This document shows, in pieces, positions 62,831 to 64,000 of a stretch of DNA of 64,000 nucleotides (the first letter of the stretch is position 1; each line of letters starts with the position of its first letter). The DNA is from Ariolimax columbianus. Its lineage: Eukaryota > Mollusca > Gastropoda > Stylommatophora > Arionidae. The translations under genes were made by a program, and so were the position numbers. Under the pieces are notes generated by a model. The model worked only from the letters and a program-made list of their open reading frames with translations. It did not search any database and had not been told where the DNA came from. Location of the stretch: NCBI GenBank assembly GCA_036924085.1, contig JAVGWX010000013.1, positions 44,228,675 to 44,292,674 on the forward strand. Direction: 5' to 3'.

Positions 62831-63139
62831 CCGAAGCCTTTCCCGTAAACAGGTATCCCGCAAGGCAGTGGAGGGTGATGACATCTATCGTTGTGTGTCA
62901 TGCCTTTTCCAGAACCGCAAGAGGTCGTAGGGGCATCCTTCCCAGGCCGTGTTCTAGTCCATTATAGTCGTTTCTAAATTTCAGTCACATCAAAACAGAC
63001 GCTACCTGCAACTAGAGCGAAGGGCGCCAATCTCGTGAAGTTCAACCGTGTGCACTAGACCATGAAAATACGACACAGGTGAAAGCGTAGTTTCAAATAG
63101 CCGATGTCCAGGTCAGGATAATCGGAAGGAAGAAAACTT
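62831..63139. other. Unrecognised sequence
   Basis: No features recognised. Confidence 0.35.
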
Positions 63140-63245
63140 AAAAAAAGGAACAAATTAACCAGTTCATATGGAAAACAACGACACGTTTCCGTGACTACAA
63201 GTGTAAGTCGTCGACGTGTAAATTCCAGGCAAATCCGTGACCTGG
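63140..63245 (-). repeat. Dispersed repeat shared with 52919-53030
   Basis: The complement reads CACGGATTTGCCTGGAATTT, CGTCGACGACTTACACTTGT and AGTCACGGAAACGTG, then a CTGGTTAATTTGTTCCTTTT end. Confidence 0.7.
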
Positions 63246-63610
63246 CGGTATCCATAATGAACCAAAAAACCAGAGCGATGTAGACCCGCAGCCGGGGGGG
63301 CGTCATCTTTGCCGCTCTTTTCGATCAAGTATGAGAAAGAGAGAGAGAGAGTAACAGAGGTATGTGGCTGGTAAATACTTTCCTCGTGTAAGCAGTCTAG
63401 AGATCAAATAACCAGAGTTGTGGGCTTGTATGCGGCCCAGACATAATGAAGTGTTTGCTGTGGAATTACCCCTGATCTAGTATCGATCTATATTTTGAGC
63501 GTCCTTCCTAGTTTATTGTAGGGATGGTGAGGTCTTGTCCAACATTGAACTGCCGTTTTACATGTTGCTCTTTCCGATGGGAATGCAGTAACTATGGGTT
63601 CAGTTTCTGT
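63246..63610. other. Unrecognised sequence
   Basis: Contains a short GA run at 63335-63351; otherwise nothing recognised. Confidence 0.35.
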
Positions 63611-63614
63611 TTGG

Positions 63615-64000
63615 ATATTCTTCTTCTTCTTCTTCTTCTTCACAACCGTAATTTTCTTTGTCATCGCCAAATCTTCTTCTTATCGTCTTTTTCTACTTCT
63701 TTTTCAGATTTTTCTTCTCCTTTTATCTTCTTCTGCTTCTACTTTTCTCTTCTTCTACTTCTTCTTTTTATTATTTATCATCATTGCATATTCTTTTTTG
63801 GTCATCGTCTGTATCGTATTATTATTATTAATTTAATTGATGTTCTCATCGTCTGCACGTTCATCTTCTTTTTCTTCTTAATTTTCGTTGTCATTGACTG
63901 TATGCCTAACTTCTTCACCGTTTTTTGTCATTACTATCATCTTCTTTATTATCATATCTTCTTTTTCATCTTTGTTATAATCATCTTCTCCAACGTCTTT
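63615..64000. repeat. Pyrimidine-rich TTC/TTCT tract
   Basis: Irregular TTCTTCTT repeats with ATT and CATC interruptions to the end of the window; the strand bias is strong. Frames are open because the tract is low in complexity. Confidence 0.85.

Overview
The window looks like animal nuclear DNA, most likely from a mollusc and possibly a heterobranch gastropod. The evidence is short exons with GT/AG borders in long introns, tRNA-derived SINEs, RTE-, CR1- and RNase H-bearing LINE relics, mariner relics, and long (TA)n and (ATCT)n runs. The phylum is inferred from the general look of these repeats and is not proven.

One protein-coding gene can be supported. Positions 246-17200 (+) carry the first eight coding exons of CPSF2 (CPSF100, cleavage and polyadenylation specificity factor subunit 2). 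The exons join in phase into 324 codons covering the N-terminal metallo-beta-lactamase region and the start of the beta-CASP domain. The remaining roughly 450 residues expected for the family were not found in the other 46.8 kb, so either intron 8 is very long or the gene is interrupted or misassembled here.

The introns and everything after 17.2 kb are repeats in many layers. I name the recurring families locally. R1 is a roughly 345-bp retroposon of unknown class. R2 is a roughly 330-bp SINE-like family. R3, R5, R6, R7 and R8 are tRNA-derived SINEs. R4 is a roughly 380-bp dispersed repeat. Three R1 copies and one R3 copy sit inside older elements with recognisable target-site duplications, which gives a relative order of insertion.

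Region by region: 17-25 kb is mostly minus-strand LINE debris, including an RT fragment of about 340 codons with few lesions (24.1-25.3 kb). 25.8-34.7 kb is dominated by minisatellites, among them a roughly 2-kb array built on a tRNA-like A-box segment and a 63-bp array amplified from LINE coding sequence. 35-41 kb holds more LINE relics, a mariner relic and two copies of a TA-flanked MITE. 42.2-43.0 kb is a head-to-head palindromic mariner. 44-51 kb is SINE, LINE and microsatellite mosaic. 53.5-54.3 kb is a mariner deletion derivative that carries the transposase half missing from the palindromic copy. 54.5-56.6 kb is two satellites. 57-64 kb has an RNase H LINE relic, a 610-bp MITE with intact TA flanks and several short arrays.

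The most notable pattern is that at least five of the tandem arrays have units derived from transposon segments (LINE coding sequence, SINE heads, a tRNA-like promoter box). Nothing bacterial, viral or CRISPR-like was seen.
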